Below are positions 24,150 through 36,412 of a DNA stretch of 64,000 bases, in pieces. The notes below the pieces were generated by a model that did not search any database, was not told the DNA's origin, and saw only the letters and a program-made list of their open reading frames with translations. Within the stretch, counting starts at the first letter, position 1. Every line of letters starts with the position of its first letter. The position numbers and the translations under genes are program-made. This DNA comes from Nymphaea colorata (Eukaryota > Streptophyta > Magnoliopsida > Nymphaeales > Nymphaeaceae), in the NCBI RefSeq assembly GCF_008831285.2, contig NC_045138.2, positions 37,811,115 to 37,875,114 of the forward strand. The letters run 5' to 3'.

Positions 24150-25409
24150 CAGCCACACACACACAGGGAGAGTGAGAGAGAGAGAGAAGGGGAAGAAGGG
24201 AAGAAAGAGAGGGAGAGAAATGTTTACATGGGAATCGAACGAGGGACGCGCCCACTATACGCCACCCTGACCGACCAGTTAGTATAGTTTAGGAGGGTAT
24301 TGCAGATCACCCGCCTGGTATCATGATCTCTTCTCGCTGCTCCGAAAGAGAAAGGTGGAAGTGCCTTTCGAACTTCGCTGAATGACAATACAAGTCATTG
24401 TTGACAGCGAAGCTCCACATTACTCCATCTCTTTGGCCAGTTTCCACCTCTCTCTTTCTCTCTCACACTTTCTTTCTCTCTCTCTCTCTCTCTCTCAGCA
24501 TCCCTCTCATTCAGATAACAATGGTTTATTCATTTGAACTCGAACTAGTTCGGCCAATTAGAAAACAATTAGAAAAGGAGAAAAAGAAAGTTTTGGATTC
24601 CCAAATGGCTCTCCTGTCATAAATATGAGCTACACCCTTTTCTATGCAGAACTGGTCTAGCTACAAAAAAAAAAAAAAACCCATTTGGCGTCACCATCAA
24701 GGTTTACTTGCTTGCAATGGGCCTTCACATGTTGCTTAAGCTTTTGTTTGACGCCCGAAAATGACGTAACCTTGTTCCTCCACCCGGCTGGAAGAAATAA
24801 GCGCACTTTACCAGCTATTCATGTCAGACAACTCATAAATGTCCCCAGCCGCCTACAACCTCTAACATATCAGTCCTGATGTACCACAAAATTTCTTATG
24901 TTGCAAAGGGAATTGCATAGGCAGATGTGCAGTCACGGCTTGATTTTCTTGATATGATCGAGGTTTGCAAGCTGAAGGCCTGTTATAAGAATAGGATGTT
25001 CTGTAACTGCCTGTATTATCAAACAAGGAACGATAAGAACAGCTTTTACATGTGCGCCCAGCATGGAACAAAAGCTGGCATCTATTCGGCTGGTGCTGTT
25101 AACAGACTCATACATCCCCTTATAACGTTGGGGCGGGACCTATAAGGGATTGGATTTCTTAATGTTCCATGTTTACTTTTCACAAAGGCAAAAAGAAATT
25201 CCAGCTTGATTACCCAGATGAGAATGGCGCCATTAAGACATACTACTTGTGTGCTCATGAATTTCGTCTTCACCAATGATAGATGGAAAACCTTGCATAA
25301 AAATGCAAATTTCGATGCTCATTAATGCCGGTGATCTTTCATAAATTTTCATTCAAGCTTTTACTCTTGTCATACTTCTGAGGTGGAAAAGTTTTCCTAT
25401 TATTTGTAG
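24150..25409 (+). other. Intron 1 remnant of WSD copy 3
   Basis: Collinear with intron 1 of copies 2 (14485-15867) and 4 (43338-44730), including the SINE-like segment and CT repeats. No exon 1 precedes it. Confidence 0.75.
24219..24340 (-). repeat. tRNA-related SINE-like segment (copy 3 intron 1)
   Basis: On the - strand a B-box-like GTTCGATTCCC (complement of 24230-24240) lies about 47 nt after a weak A-box-like CTATACTAACTGG. This is the spacing of an internal RNA polymerase III promoter. A pyrimidine-rich tail follows. The A box match is poor, so this is a candidate only. Confidence 0.4.
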
Positions 25410-27217
25410 GTCAAAGATGCGAAGGGTGTGAAACATTGGAAGCCAGTGAAGGTGAACGCTAGGGATCATCTAAGGATCCCAACTTCCCCCCCTGGATTGT
25501 CACCTGAAGAATATGAGAAACACCTGCAAGGCTACCTCTCAGAGATAGACATAGAAGAAATGTCGCAGAACAAGCCCCTGTGGGAGGTCTATATCTTCAA
25601 GTACTGCACTCCTGGTGCAGTGAACACCCTCGTGTTCAAGCTCCACCATGCAATTGGGGATGGCTTCTCCCTGATGACAGCATTGTTTTCCTGTCTGCGA
25701 AGAGCCGACGACCCGTCCCTGCCACTTACATTTGCATCTTGTAATGGTTCCTCTAAGCAACACCGTTCTAAAATTGAAAACGGAACCATATGGAGACATC
25801 TCTCACCGCTTTGGTTCACCTTTCAAGACTTTGGCTGGAGCCTGCTGAAAATCAGTTTGCTTGTAGATCCTAAGTCTCCTATAAGATCAGGAGAACTCCG
25901 GGTTGAGTTCAAGCCAGTGTTTATCTCCTCTATTTCCCTTTAAATAGAGGTGATTGAGAAGTTACATAAGAATTGGAGGCAGTAAGTTTCTTTGATCTAT
26001 CTTGGATGTAAATTTCCTGTTCATTTGCTTACAAGAGCCCAACTTCTCTGCAAAAAAGTTGTGTGATGCCCCGTTTTTAAAAACTAAAGTGCTTAAAAGT
26101 TATGAAAATCTAAATAAACTTTTTTTTTTAAATTTCATCAGTATTTTGGCACTAAAAACTACAACACACCAACCTATTTTGCGGTCTTCCAGAACTTACC
26201 AGACAAAAGGCCACGAAAACGACCAAAGATTAGAAGATATTAATACTCTTATCTCCTCTTTTGACAATTCTAGGCACCAATATTCAACCAGACCGTCCAT
26301 CAGGGTTAATTGCTAAAAGCGAAACATGGATTACATTTTACAGTACTGTTTCATTGTCCTCTGGTTTCTTGCCTTTCTCTTTTCACGGCAGACCGTGAAT
26401 GATGTAATCACAGGGACTGTATTCTATGGCATTCAGTTGTACATGCACCGCATGAGTCCGGGCTCAGAAAGCTTACGTGCCACCGCATTGGTGTTGCTAA
26501 ACACAAGAAGTCTCTCTAAGCATCTATATTTGGAGGATATAAGCAAGGATGGAGCTGAAGCGTCCTGGGGAAACCAGTTCGGATATATACATGTTCCTCT
26601 CCCTGAATGCAAATGCATCAAGAAGGCGAACCCAAATCGATTATGTGTTTGAAGCACAAGAACTGATCAGTAAAAAGAGGAGCTCACTGAGTGTATATCT
26701 AATTGGGAGATTCTTAGAGATGCTAAGGAGGCTAAGAGGCCCTGAGGTGTGCCTAATACTTATAACCAACCATGTCAAATGGGTAGTCACCATTTGACAA
26801 TGTTTGAAGCACGGCTGGAGCATGACAGAGATAGGGATTTAAAATTGTTACGTTCTGGTTTGGTTCAACCGGCCGATCGGATTTGAGTTCACTTGGTTCA
26901 TTTCCTTCGGCAAAAGCTGGATCCCCAGCTCTAGATTTGGACTCATATCAAGTTCTTCATCTGAATTTGAATCAGCACATGACTGAATATCCAAATTTGC
27001 ATGAAATTGGAACTTATATGACACTTTTGCTTGTTACAGGCAGCAGCAGAGTACATCCACCAGCAGAGTACATCCATTCGATACTCGGAAACACCAGCAA
27101 GTCCATTTCAAACATAATTGGCCCATTGGAGAAGATATCCATGGGGGGCTGTCCAGTCAAAAGCTTCTACTTCATGGTGACACATTTACCGCTATGCTCG
27201 TTAGACAGGCACAAGTG
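25410..27217 (+). pseudogene. WSD: WSD-like acyltransferase, tandem copy 3 (broken)
   Basis: Exon 2 (25410-25982) keeps HHAIGDG and is open to residue 178, where CTTTCACTA of the other copies has become CTTTAAATA, giving a stop at about 25941-25943; a 1-bp loss follows near 25955. Exon 3 (26392-26746) has one extra A in CCCAAATCG near 26634, a frameshift. Exon 4 starts at 27040, carries a short internal duplication (CAGCAGAGTACATCCA twice), loses its CAG/GT donor at about 27193, and runs to a breakpoint at 27217. Exon 5 is absent and DRP5A sequence follows at once on the other strand. Exon 1 is also missing. By exon 3 changes (SLSKHL, EDISKDG, VYLIGRF) it is closest to copy 4. Confidence 0.9.
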
Positions 27218-29405
27218 CTTGAACTCAGTTATGCAGGATTGCAGCATCTCCTACCTCTTCTGCAGGGACTCCCTCTCGTTGTGCAGCACGTCAACAGCTC
27301 GGGGCGCAACAACCATGTCCATGAACCTCTTATCGTTCATAGCAAACAAGTCCAAACCCAAAGCCACCATCAACCTGTCTCGGCTGCCCAACACAAAAGC
27401 ACAAGTAAGAGAAAGGGAAGAAATGTTGTGCAAGATATAAAATCTGAAGATTCCGAAGCTCACCATGGAGTTAGGAATCCGAAATTCAGAGTTGACGGCA
27501 CGCTTCCATCAATAAGGACTTCTCTGATTCTGGCAAAATGCTGGGAAGCAGCGACGCAAACTTCAGTGTACAGTGAACCTGTTCTTGAAGTGTGGTCGTT
27601 TGCACCACCAAACAGGTTTCCATTTCGTTGGTGAAGATCCAAAGAGGAGGTGTTGCATGGCATAATCCGCATGTGCCATTTACTCATTCCAGGCTCAGCA
27701 ATGTTGTCATGGTCCTTCTTAGTGCCTGCACCCGCGGGCTCACCGGGTTGGTCAGGAGAAGAAGTTTCAGGAATAGTATGGGCTCGTGAATCACTATCAT
27801 AGCAACAGATTTGAGAGTATGGGCTCGTGACTGAATCAAGGTGGTGACGAACTAGCTGCTTGCATTGTTTTGCTAAGTCATGAATGAACTGATTGTATGA
27901 ATGCCGAAGCGCCGCATGAAAACCACCATACCCGTCCATGCTTCCTTTCCATCTTTCATCTGCTCATTTGAGAAATCAAATGCACTTCGTAAAGAAAAAA
28001 TGAAACCAATCCAGTCATCCATGAAGATAAACTTGTGAATCAAATTGTACCATCTAAAGATTCATTGTTCTTGTTACGTTCAACAGCAAGGTCAAAAAGG
28101 TTCCTCAAGACATAAGCAAGTCGGACGCATGCAGTGTCCAAGATAGGAGCCAACCATGACCGAGCTGCTGCACGAGCTATCTCTATTGCTGCACCTGCAA
28201 CTCCCCCACACCCACCTTTAAGAGCCTGGGCGAGTAAAATATTAGCAACCTGTAGCACAAAGCGCATTAGAAGCTAATACACATTTCCCATCGTCACAGA
28301 CTAAGAATGTTTCTAATCGAAAAATCTACCTTCTCCCTTGACACTGTCGGGCATTGTATAGAATGGGTAGCACATCTGAACTCATGCATTACCCTCTCGA
28401 ATGCAGCTCCACCATAAAGTTTGAGAACAGAAGTAGGTGGCTTTACTTCTTCAACAACTCCAGGCCAATTTCCAAAGCCACTTTCGAGACGTTCTTCATC
28501 AGTTGTTTTCCCCCATTCATCTGGGGCAGGGTCAATGGCTCCATCGATCAATGCCCACTGTGTCAAGCAAAGAAATTCCAAAAGGTAAGAAATTCGCTGG
28601 TTAGAGGTTCTGCCAACAACGATAAAGAGAAAATACGTACCACATGTCTACTAATAGAAGCAACATGTAACATTGCCAATCTCCGGAGAGAAGCAACATC
28701 AGAAGTAGCCTGCAGCTTGGTATCAGCTCGAGCTAGCACAACTGCAACTTCAGCACAAGGTTGTTCTAGTAAGGCAAGAGTTGCAGGAGCAGCCTCCTTG
28801 TATCTCTGCTGAAGCTCCGACTCCAAGTAATCTCTTAGGCGTCCAAAACCAATGAAAGATCCATACTTCTCTTTGTCAAACCCTCCCTTAACACTTTCAC
28901 AGAGATAATGAACAATGTCCGAGCCAATTTGGGAGTTCTGCCTGCGAAATTCTTCATTCGAAGTAACACTTCTGACTTTTGGCAATGCCACAAAAAAGGG
29001 TCGAGTACTGTCACCAAGGTAACCACTTGCGCTTAAATATCGATCAACTTCCCATCTATCAGTGAATTCCTGTTTGAGACCATATTGTTAGTTTCAAGAA
29101 TGATGAACTAAAGCCTCCATTTTCTGGCTTCAACTGCTGACAACATTCCATTATCCCTTTGATGCATGAAATGGAGATGAGTTCAGGACTCGAAATACCT
29201 TAAGTCTATTGTCAAACTTGGAAACAACGACTATTTTGCGGAGCAGAGTGGGATCAACACTTCGCACAGCATCTAACCATAGTGAAGAACACCATTCAAC
29301 ACTGCTCTGTTGGAGGAACACGAGCAGTCAATCTGGAGGAGCTGTCAGTGCTTTATCCATAGACAGAATCTCATGAGGAGTGCTATCTGTTTCTCCTTTC
29401 TTCTC
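27218..29405 (-). pseudogene. DRP5A: DRP5A-type dynamin pseudogene A (5' exons missing)
   Basis: Plant dynamin-related protein of the DRP5A group, a large GTPase tied to cytokinesis. Exons in - strand order are about 29405-29199, 29069-28641, 28557-28330, 28249-28051, 27959-27464 and 27383-27218. They encode in order FLQQSSVEWCSSLWLDAVR, DRWEVDRYLSASGYLGD, GALIDGA-like WALIDGAIDPAP, KLYGGAAFERVMHEFRCA, ARSWLAPILDTAC, MDGYGGFHAALRHSYNQF, CKQLVRHHLDSVTSPYS, AAQHFARIREVL-like ASQHFARIREVL and MVALGLDLFAMND. The G1 to G3 GTPase motifs are absent because the first exons are missing. Two stops break it: CGA to TGA after TAPPD in the first visible exon, and CAG to TAG after ESLQKR in the last. The end is truncated at the junction with WSD copy 3. 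Confidence 0.9.
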
Positions 29406-31434
29406 CTATCAGACAAGCATTTCATAGATAGACTTAACAACTGAAAGATGCTGAAACTTATTATCACCTTTTTCATGCCAATAGAACAATAGGAAACTGA
29501 AACTCATTCAGAAGGCAAAAGTTACTGATGTTTACCATGCTTTCCGAAATGTTTAGCAGGTTTCTACCCAGGCAGCTTCTTTTTACGCTTTTTAATTCCT
29601 GTCAAATATGTATGAAAAATGCCAATTTAATAAATCAGAATGCAAGCTTGAACAGCAAAGTTGACAACACAGATTCATCCACTAAGGATGACATAAATTA
29701 CTCAAGCAAGACAGTCAAATAATTGAACATGGCAATGAAGTATTTGGTTAAATAAGATCCTCACCTGTTGCAGCATAAACAGGAAATTAGAATGGAAGTC
29801 ACAGTTGTAGATTGCATCTTTGCCAAGATTAAGACAGAGGAACACAAGCAATATGGACTAAAGAGACAAACAAAACATCATATACCAGTATCTACTTACT
29901 ATCCATCATTCTCACGGATGCCATCATCAAATCTGCCTTTTGCAAAACACAATTCCTTGAACATATGTGAAAAGTATAACTAAAAATATAATTTTTCATT
30001 TGTACATCTAGGATTTTATAAAGTTCTAGAAACCAACGAACGGTCTAACTTTTTGGGCTTCTAATGTTCCATTTACACTAAAGAAACATACACTTATGTA
30101 ACCATTGGAAATGAAGATTGCAGGTATATGTTTTTGTTTTTTAAACTCTCATCCAATGAACACCAGATTGTTTATCAGGCTACATTTAATACTCTTTCAG
30201 ATGGAAAGAATGTACATTTATGAGGGAGTATTACATCTATGAGGGAGTATTAAAAGATCAGGAACCAAGTGTAAAAACTGCCCCTGATTTTAACATGCAA
30301 GAAACAAGCAGAAAAGCTAATGAAATTAAGAAACTAGTAAAGAATGGAAAATCACATCTTATTCCTTAGCGACCAAATACAGGAGGTGTTAAGTCAAGCT
30401 ACTTATCTGAATAACCAATAAAAATCAGCATGAATCCTCTCATGTACACCACTATTCTACAAAAAAAAGTAATGCCAAAATGTTCTTGCATTATTTTCCA
30501 AAACAACAGGACACCACACTTAAAGCACCTATCACCACCAAATCGACTCCACTTATTTTCTATGGACCAGCGGCAGCAATACAACAGGAATCTGGACCAG
30601 GCTAGACTGTGAATGGCAAGTGGAAGAATAATAATTGGCAAGGTGAGATGCTAGCTCCCTATATTTGAAACCAATGGATGGAGAAATGAACTTTTTCTTC
30701 CTCAAATTTTACATTTGTGGTACTTTCCCCAAAAAATCAGCCAGACAAAAAATTTTAGTGCAAATCCTGATGGCCTTTATGGAAGTGGATAAAAATCATG
30801 CTTGCGGATAAGCTTTTGGCAACTACAGATTTACCCAACAGCAAGCTCCTTGAGTGTTGTTCATCACGAAAGATGTTAGGATCAGTTCAGTGAATCCAGA
30901 GTTTAGACTGAATTAGTAATAAACATAATATTCTGGAAATGCCACAACTTGCTACAATAAGGACCTCTCACACTCAGCAAGTCCCTGTGGCTCAACAAAC
31001 ATAATCTGACTTTTATATTTTGTAAGAGTATGCTTTATTGATTATGGTTATCATTCAGTATTAGAGGTTGGAAATGATTGCTAGCGGTTTCCTTCCCCCA
31101 ATCCAGAAGCATGAGCAAACCCATGCATGTCAGATGAACCAAACATTTACAAATTGCCAGGATTAGCATGGCTTTTCTGACAGGCACTTTTGGAAAACTG
31201 AACTCTCCTTAACCCTATTTCCCTATGCCACCATTTCCCTAATAAGACTTCTCGCTGTCTTCCTGCACAACCATCATTTTCTGCAACAGGGCTCCACCGC
31301 AAGCTACCTCCATCAAATCTAGAAAACTTAGTTTGTCCATCCTAAGCTTTAGATGCTCAGCAGAAACTCATCCCATACTATAGTGTGTTTTAATTATGCT
31401 GCCCATTCTACTTTGTCAGAAATGCTGCATGTGT
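29406..31434. other. Non-coding DNA beyond DRP5A pseudogene A
   Basis: The first 100 bp (CATTTCATAGATAGACTTAACAA...) match the intron 1-like DNA at 55790-55860 and 57780-57850. The rest is AT-rich with only short frames. I see no exon 1 or 2 of DRP5A here. Confidence 0.5.
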
Positions 31435-31442
31435 ATTCAAAT

Positions 31443-31799
31443 CATTGTCACAAAAAACGGGGACGGGTATTAAACGGCGAGAAAAAAAACGGGTATAATA
31501 CGGCAAAGTTTTATATATCGGGAACAAAACGGGAAAAGTTCGGCAAATTTTTAAAAAAAATTAAACATTTAATACATCTTAAAAATTATAAAAATAATAA
31601 TTGATAAAAAAACGGTAAAAAACGGGAAAATAACGGAAAATAACGGCAAAAAACGGGTATTATACGGGTATTATACGCGTTTTTTGTTTTTTGACGTTTT
31701 TTAAAAAAAAACGGGAATAGTACGGGTATTATACGGCAGAACTGTTTTTGGCGTTAAATACGCGTTTTTTTTTTAAAAACGGCGTTTTTTGTGACAATG
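31443..31799. mobile_element. 357-bp MITE with 8-bp target duplication
   Basis: Perfect 17-bp terminal inverted repeats CATTGTCACAAAAAACG / CGTTTTTTGTGACAATG are flanked by ATTCAAAT at 31435-31442 and 31800-31807. Inside are many copies of ACGGGTATTATACGG-like and AACGG motifs in both orientations. The 8-bp duplication fits hAT elements; the terminal bases do not match the usual hAT consensus well, so superfamily is open. No coding capacity. Confidence 0.85.
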
Positions 31800-32492
31800 A
31801 TTCAAATCTATAATAAACCTCAAAGACATAACATTCAGATTTGAGTACCAATCTAAACTTGTTAGTGATTATTAAATAGCACCATAGGACACCCGAGACA
31901 CACAAGGGCAGTTCAAAGTTACGCAGAAGTGATCAATAGGCGAACAAAATGCTCAAGACAAGTAACTGAACTAGAGGTGATTGCAGTCATGAATCAATCA
32001 GTTATAAAGGAAAATAAGATATCATAATATTTCCGTTCATGTGTGTTATGGAAAAAGGGGTTTTCTCCAGATTGCAGAAGGAAGTTCTGGAGACGAAAAG
32101 AATATGAACATATTTTTGCTAGGAAGGTATTGATATCTATAATTCTTTCTCGCGCACAACTTGTTTGATGAACAGCAGAGCACAACCTGCAAGTCTGAGA
32201 ACCCTTGGTCGAGTGGCGCATTGAACGAAACGAAAAGCAAAAATATTAAACCAGGCGTTAACCCAAACCAAAAGCAAGGGAGAGACGGAAGGCGGCCTGG
32301 GTCGACGCCACAAGCGACCGTCTGGCTGGAGTAAGAGAAGGCCGGGGCAAGGGTTGAGAAGGGGAGAGAGAGAGGGAGAGAGAAAGAGAGTCAAGGGAAG
32401 GGGACTGGTACCTGCGGAGACCAAATGGTCAGAGACGAGCAAGGTGCAGGAATCTGAATGTGCGAGGGAGACGACGACGACGAAGAGGCAGT

Positions 32493-32619
32493 GGCTGCGG
32501 CTGCGTGAGGACGAAGAGGGCTGCGGCTGCGACTGCGTGAGGACGAAGAGGGCTGCGGCTGCGTGAGGACGAAGAGGGCTGCGGCTGCGTGAGGACGAAG
32601 AGGGCTGCGGCTGCGTGAG
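32493..32619. repeat. 26-bp minisatellite, about 4.5 units
   Basis: Unit GGCTGCGGCTGCGTGAGG plus ACGAAGAG. The second unit has an extra 6 bp (GACTGC). Confidence 0.9.
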
Positions 32620-32836
32620 AAACTCCCGGCAGCAGGAAGGAAGACGCAGAACCATACGCGAGCGTGCCCTTGGTATATTCTCAGAGAAACGGGTTCTTAG
32701 GGTCCAAACAGGCAGTTGGAGGCATCTGATCCAAGTTCACACTTCACACTTCACACTTCACACTTCACAGCTTCACCCGTTAGTATATTTTCAAAGTGCT
32801 ACTGCTGACCACAACTTCAAAATGACATTAAAAGAA

Positions 32837-32838
<2 letters not shown>

Positions 32839-32878
<40 letters not shown>
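32839..32878. repeat. (AT)n microsatellite
   Basis: About 20 uninterrupted AT units. Confidence 0.95.
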
Positions 32879-32880
<2 letters not shown>

Positions 32881-33646
32881 AGATTTTTCCGGGGGATGGG
32901 TTGAAAGTACTTAAAAATCAATTACCATGGTACACACCACAAGTATGTGCCGTCTTACCCCCATTTCAAGCTTCTGAAAACAAAAAAAAGGAAATTAAAC
33001 AAAATTTTGAACAGAAAAAAGCAAAAGGACAAGGAGGAACTGTTTTGTTTTTCAATAACAATCTTCATCCATTTTTCAAAAAACAATCTTTCTTTTGTCG
33101 ACCATTCCACCATGTCATTATTTTTCTCTCCTTCATTTTGAAACTCCTCCCCCTTTTCTTTAAGAAAACAAGTTATTGTCATGTACATTCTTCCATTTTC
33201 GCCGGTACCAAGTTATCTCTTATCTAGAATATTGGCTACAAAACATGATATGCTCTCTTGTGGTAGTTAACATTGATTATCTCTGTAACTAATGCTATTA
33301 AGTATTAAGCGCAACAGGTAATCAAGTTAAGCAGTACATTGGTGAACGTGGAAAAGAAAACAAATAACATTGCCAAATTTGAAATTTGACTGATGGGAAC
33401 GATGCTGTTATAAAGGATAATTAAATTCAATTCACCATTCATAGCGGCTCTTGGAAGTGAGTGCAAGACGCGGAGGTCACAGGTGTGAGGAAGCTCCTAT
33501 AATTGCAAACACGAGGTGGACAAGATAATAATCAGATCAGTCTGGGATTACTCCAGACTCGACTCTCTCATTTCAGCATTGGAAGCGAACCAGGAAGTGA
33601 AGCACACGGATAACCAGCATAAGTTAGGGAAATGCAAGCCAATTCC

Positions 33647-33772
33647 TGGGGTGGAGAAAAATGTCCTGGCACATTAAAGACCCGACAGTGGGGTGGAGAA
33701 AAATGTCCTCGCACATTAAAGACCCGACAGTGGGGTGGAGAAAAATGTCCTGGCACATTAAAGACCCGACAG
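33647..33772. repeat. 42-bp tandem repeat, three units, in U block
   Basis: Units at 33647-33688, 33689-33730 and 33731-33772, starting TGGGGTGGAGAAAAATGTCC and differing by one base. The homologous place near 11480-11520 has only one diverged unit, so this is a local expansion. Confidence 0.95.
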
Positions 33773-33901
33773 CAGATTGGAATAGATAATCCCTGTGCCG
33801 GGGCAGGGTGCAGTCGGTGAGTGTGTGGTCTATTTTGTCTGTTTGGCTGGATGGAAGAGACAGGTTGGATCGTCCAAAGTTCAGGCAGCTATATCACTTT
33901 A

Positions 33902-34651
33902 GGGCCCGTTTGATAGGCGGATGAAATTTAACGCAGTAAGTTTACCATGGTAAATTTTTCTAGAAAAATGTAGTGGATGAAATTTCACCCTCTTCCAATA
34001 CCAGGCTCTGTTTGATTGTCGGGTGAAATTTAACGTGGTAAATTTAACCCTGTTTGATGAACATGAAGAATTTAACGCGGTAAATTTAACCTTGTTTGAT
34101 GCACAGAAAAAATTTAACCTGAAAAATGTTGTTTTTTTTTCTCATCCCCAATCTGACTTTGTTAGGAGAAGGAATGTGATCTTCCAAAACAACAAAAGAT
34201 CACCACTCAAATAAATCCCACAAAAGCTTGTGTTAAGAAGCCAAAACATCTAAAGGCACGATACAAAGTTGCCACAATCATGAGAAATCGTCACAACTGG
34301 ATATACTCGACATAGCCACTTCCAGGTAGACCCCAACACCACCCAAAATCCCATAAAAATTATATATTTCTTCATGAATCATCCCAAAACAAATCAATTA
34401 AGGGTGAGCACTGGGAGGACGATTAGTTGTGGCGAAAACTAACAGAAGAAGCTCTCTGAAGAGCTATAGATCTTCATTCTGCTGTTCTGGTTCGTACCAT
34501 GTCTGTTTTTCCTTTCTTTCGGTGTTTCTTCTGCTCCTTTGGGTTCTAGGCTCACTGATCATGAGATTCTGACGGCAAAAAGACGGGTGCCTTTTAGGAA
34601 TCCATCTTTCATTTCTGTTTTAATGTTTATAGTTCTCCTTCTGGATTGGTG

Positions 34652-34687
<36 letters not shown>

Positions 34688-36412
34688 TTCTCTCTGTGGC
34701 ACAAATTGGTTTTACATAAACTGAGTATCTTTTGGTTGGAACGGAGGCCATTTCTTACTCAGGACGTATGGCACTCCGTTAATTCCCTCATGTTTTTTTA
34801 TTTTTAAAACCAATTGAAGGAGCCAACCTCAAAGAAAAACCGAAAAAGAAACCAATAAGATGTCCAAAGTTCTTGGTGGGTCGCTCTTTCTTCTTTTTTT
34901 GTAATACCAACTTTTGAGATTTGTTTGGTATTATATGTTCATTGTCATTCTGTCATAGAAGTGAGGCTTCATACTCTTCCCTGTTTCTGCTGAAGATGGT
35001 CTGATCCAGTTATCCCTTTAATGTTCTCTTATTCTACAGATAAATTCTACTTTATTGGCTATATAGGGGCGCACTAATATGTCTCTTTTTCTTTTCAGTT
35101 TTCAGTCAGATTTTCCTCAAGTTTCAATAATTGTTGCAGAAGAACAGGATCGAGATGTACCGAGCATCTGTTACTGTGCATACCATGCTTCCAACCTACA
35201 TGAAGTGTCCCTCCCTCTCTCTCTCTCTCTCTCTCACATTTCAAGTCATCATGATGCATATATCATCCATTTTAAACATATGCATGTTCAACATTATAAG
35301 CCAAAATGAACAAGCGTCTAATGAGAAAAGGTTATAAAGCATCCAGATGCACAGATTCCCTGTTGCTGCACGAAAACATCAGATTGTCCACAACTGTTTA
35401 TCATCAGTGTTTCCGTTTTATTTAACAAAAACTTGCCTAAGATACAAAGAAAACTTTGTTATAATCGGGCAAATCAAGTTGTTACACGCCATAAACCAAC
35501 TGTGGAAGGTTTTTGAATAACTGATTCATCATCAGGACATAAATTACTCAAGGAAAAGTGTCTGCAATTAAACTACTTAAGCTGACTACTTATGTGCGGA
35601 CCATGAGGGCTGAGACTAATAACGACTAGTGAATCCTGGAATGCAGGAGTCAACAGGGAAAGATGTCGAGGATGATGTCCGAAATCAAAAAACAGTGAAT
35701 TTAGTATTTCTACACTGATAAGCAACAGGAGCTAAAGAAATCAAAAGACGGAAAATGAGCGACTAGTTAGGGCATCAAACGCCCAAATCAGACGCCTATG
35801 CACCTCAACTACAGTGGCAGACTGTCTCTATGGCAGAGGGGAATGAGCGACAACTTAGGGCATCAGAGAAAGGGGGAAAGGAAAGGCATCAGAGAGAGAA
35901 AGGGAGAATGCTTACCGGCGGTGGAGCGGAGACGCGACGGCGCTGAGGCGACGGTCTCTGTGGCAGACGGTCTCTGTGGCAGAGGGGAAGAAGCGACAAC
36001 TTAGGGCATCAGAGAAAGGGAGAAAGGGAGGGAATCAAAGAGGGAGAAAGGGAAAAAGCCGGTAGAGAAAGGGAGAAAGGGAGGGAATCAGAGAGGGAGA
36101 AAGGGAAAAAGCCTACCGGCGGTGGAGCAGAGAGGCAGCGGCGACAGAGAGGCAGCGGCGACGGTGCAACCTCCTTCCACTCGGGTGCGATGTGAGAAGG
36201 CTCGAGGGAGGAGGAGCTGCGGTGCGATGTGAGCTGCCGAAGGAGGTCGTGCGCTGAGGAGGGTCGAGCGCCCGAAACAACGGAGCTCGGACTTTCGAGC
36301 GGGTGGAATTCCACCCGCTCCCTTTTGCGTTAAACGGGTGGAATTCCACCCCGTTTGACGGGATTTCAATCGCGTAGGTGAAATTTCACTCGCAGTATAA
36401 ATTTTTCCTCCT
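33902..36412. mobile_element. Tourist/PIF-Harbinger-like element E2 (right end truncated)
   Basis: Starts GGGCCCGTTTGAT after TTA and shares with E1 the left TTTAACGTGGTAAATTTA repeats and a GC-rich right module. The terminal 30-60 bp of the right end (CCCATCAAACGGGCCC) is missing; the sequence passes directly into the left end of E3 near 36412. Internal 34140-35780 shows no gene. A CT microsatellite lies at 34652-34694. Confidence 0.65.

Larger units (their letters stand above)
31808..33646. other. Intergenic DNA with GC-rich minisatellite and simple repeats
   Basis: Contains a GC-rich stretch (32240-32660), short repeats at 32736-32770 (ACACTTCAC units) and an AT run at 32839-32878. A 172-codon frame on the - strand at 32137-32655 is a by-product of the minisatellite. 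No gene supported. Confidence 0.5.

Noticed and set aside
32137-32655. 172-codon - strand frame rich in Pro, Ser, Gln and Arg
   Set aside because: Generated by a GC-rich minisatellite and simple repeats; no conserved motif or intron borders.
33647-33772. Possible CRISPR-like array
   Set aside because: The three 42-bp units are contiguous without spacers, in a plant genome; ordinary tandem repeat.
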